Part shown: in pieces, positions 61,471 to 64,000 of the stretch
Position numbering within the stretch: position 1 is the first letter of the stretch
Layout of the letters: each line of letters opens with the position of its first letter
Position numbers and translations under genes: made by a program
Assembly (NCBI GenBank): GCA_019155185.1
Contig: CM032807.1
Span: forward strand, 16,241,529 to 16,305,528
Direction of reading: 5' to 3'
Length of the DNA: 64,000 bases
Source: Beaufortia kweichowensis
Taxonomy: Eukaryota; Chordata; Actinopteri; Cypriniformes; Gastromyzontidae
The notes under the pieces: model-generated
What the model saw: only the letters and a program-made list of their open reading frames with translations
Database searches by the model: none
Told to the model about the DNA's origin: nothing

Positions 61471-63914
61471 GATAATAAGTGTTTTGCTCTTATAGTCTAG
61501 ACAGATAATGGAGTTTCCAGTAATGTCACGAGTCTGTAGTTGACATACAGTATAAGAGCGATGACATGAATGTTCAGATGATTTAAACCTGAAGAGCAGA
61601 GAGACATTACAGAGATCTAGATCAGTCCTGAACTGCACTACAGATGATTTTTACTCCATGTCTTTGTTAAAAATAAATAAAATGCAATTACGTTCAAATA
61701 TCAGCATTTTGACTTTAGCTGTAAACATTTCAGAAGATCTGATGTGCTAAGAAAAGAAACGTGTGAAAGTAGTCCAATAGCATCTGAAGGTCTGATGTGG
61801 ATATATTAGAGAAGCATCATAAGCATCAAAAACACAAACGCTGTGATTACTCAAAATCTATTATAAATCTCTATATCTCTCTCTTCATGTCTCACCTTCC
61901 ACCCACCCTCTCGCTCTTTCTCTCCACGTTACATCAGAGATATTGTCCTCAGACTGTGGCCAGATGGCCGTTCTCATTTTGATTTTTCAGGTTCTTCTCT
62001 GAATTACACCCAGAAAACTGACTCACCAATATTATCTTCACACCGTTTGGGTCAGAAAGAGATCAATCGCATTTAATTTAAACTGAAGCTTTATCTTCTG
62101 TGTTAAAGTCATTGAAGAGCTTGTTTCAGCTGTTAGTGGCAGTTAAATGATTCTGAATGAGTATCAAAACTTCATCTAATGATCCACATCAGCACCGCTC
62201 CTGTAAAGCAGTGATTTTATATGATTTTAAAACTATATTCATGAGTTCTTGCTCACATGCATACGAGGTGAGAGATGAGGATAGCGCTGCTTGGTTGAAT
62301 TACATCATCATGTTTCTTAAATAAACTTCATTTAAAAGAAGGATTTGGAATGGAGTGATCATGTGTGACTCTGTCTGTAAAATTCAGGCTAAAGTCTCAA
62401 ATTGTAATTATGGGATTAGAAGCATAAAAATAGTTAAAAATGATAAAAATAGGTTATGTGTGTTTATTGCTGTAAATAGATTTTCATATTTGGTACTGAA
62501 ACTTACATTTGTAATATGATAAATACTGAAATTAATTTTTTTGACACACAATGTCTTAATATTATTTTGCATGAAAAAAAGAGAGTAAGTTGTCTTTCTA
62601 AACATTGATTTAAGTTTTTGATATGGTCTTAATCTGTGAAACACTTGACCATGACAAACTATATACAGATGGAAAGGACTAAGACTGAAAAATAAATATT
62701 TGACACATTTTCATAACAATGAACATCAACCAAAAATAATTTTAAAAATGTAATATTAATGTCATTTTAAAAAAATACCTACAAATAAATAATTGAAAAA
62801 TGTAAAAATATCTAAAATCTTACAAACTGTAGTTGGGAAAGTGCATTTTCATGTGTATGCTCAATATCAAGATATCAAGGTTATATTTTTACAGAAAGTT
62901 GAATGAAATTAATTATTTTTCTACAATGGTCTGTCTGTATACTTAATTCTGATTGGCTGGAAGGTAAAAAGCATTTTATGCACAGCTAGTCATGGATTAA
63001 CCCTTACAACAGTGTGTCCATGATTCACACACACATCAACACAATGCTCTGCAGTTTCTATCATATTCAGACCAACTAAATACACTGCTCTCATTTCTCT
63101 CTCTCTCTCATAGAGAAAACACTTAGTGAGCTGTTTTCAATCAGGTCCCTTCTTTCCTGGGATGCTGTAATCAGTCAAACATTCACTGGAGATTCACTGA
63201 AGACCAGCACTAAACATTATCATCATCCTCACGTTCAGCATCTCCAGCATAATATCAAATGATCTGAAGAAGATTGAAAGTATACACGTGTAAAAGAAGT
63301 ATCCTTAATGAAAAGAAAGCACACTTAATGAAACTTATCATTCTTTTAGGGGAAATGAGATATATGGGGATGGATGTAATGTTTTATTTATAAGTTGTAA
63401 AAGATGAAGCAGTTGCCAAATGTCTCAATGTAAATGTGCTATTTGAAGAAATGTGATCTGAGCTTTACTCACTTACACCCACATCCATCTGAATGTACAT
63501 CAATACTACAGAACATACTGTACAGCTGAACTGTCCTTTACATCATCATTTACCTTCAGCTGAACTGATATATACTTCTATTTGAGAAAAAGAAGTACAT
63601 GAAAATATTGTGTAAATGACATAAAACAGGAAACCAGGAGCTTGTGTTGGATAGAAAAGCGCTAATGCATTTCCGTTGAGAAGCATCCGTGCAGATACTC
63701 ACTCATTACAGAAAGTGTGTGACTGCAGCAAATGACACACACACACAATGAAATGAAATAAAGCAACGCTGTACGAATGTCCTTAAATATCATAGGATGA
63801 GAGAGAGAAGAGATGGAGCCATTCAGCTGGTAAAGCTGGAAATCACACAAGCCTTTTCCAATTACATCTCATTAGATATTATATGTAAACACAGTGTGGG
63901 TTTAGAGAAGATGT
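61471..63914. other. Gene-free AT-rich DNA at the right end
   Basis: No conserved coding frame, RNA gene or splice-bounded exon was recognised. The stretch contains small low-complexity tracts such as TCTCTCTCTC near 63096 and CACACACACA near 63735. Confidence 0.45.
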
Positions 63915-64000
63915 TTACATTTACATTTACATTTAGGCATTTAGCTGATGCTTTTATCCAAAGCGACTTACAAATATTAGGAGACAATGAAGCGACACAT
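63915..64000 (-). repeat. LINE/SINE 3' tail, cut by the window edge
   Basis: On the minus strand the edge reads into ATTTGTAAGTCGCTTTGGAT, then AAAGCATCAGCTAAATGCCT and a terminal TAAATG repeat, matching the copy at 19890-19975. The rest of the element lies outside the window. Confidence 0.75.

Overview
The window is vertebrate nuclear DNA, almost certainly from a cyprinid-like teleost. It has GT-AG introns, fish-type orthologues of a human chromosome 6q gene set, abundant CA and CT microsatellites, and many short non-autonomous DNA transposons and tRNA-type SINEs of the kind common in carps and danios. All assignments come from reading the sequence and from remembered protein families; no search was run.

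Layout, low to high coordinates: first coding exon of slc16a10 (-); a decayed RING/TRIM exon fragment (+); rpf2 (-, ten exons); a large 23-exon gene (-) joining a SEC14-like lipid-binding module, spectrin-like helices, a long disordered region and, in frame, a complete actin-related domain; smim8 (-); the connexin gene gjb7 (+); znf292 (-, eight exons with one giant zinc-finger exon); the single-exon serotonin receptor htr1e (-); then about 14 kb without a conventional gene. That last stretch holds a complete LTR-bounded element (56757-60612) built of GC-rich coding-like tandem repeats and a CA array of about 735 bp.

slc16a10-rpf2 and smim8-gjb7-znf292-htr1e are two neighbourhoods that lie on the same human chromosome arm but far apart (6q21 and 6q14-15). 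Here they are adjacent, and the SEC14-actin gene sits at the junction. The genes are unrelated in function: amino-acid transport, 60S ribosome assembly, a possible lipid/cytoskeleton adaptor, a small membrane protein, a gap-junction channel, a zinc-finger transcription factor and an aminergic GPCR. They are a syntenic block, not a pathway.

The two strongest candidates for something undescribed are the SEC14-spectrin-actin gene (exons sum to 4875 nt, 1624 codons plus stop, phase conserved at every junction) and the LTR element. The latter has 377-bp nearly identical LTRs, TGTCAC/GTGACA ends and an exact 5-bp target duplication. Its interior lacks any recognisable protease, reverse transcriptase or integrase and consists of several tandem-repeat blocks.
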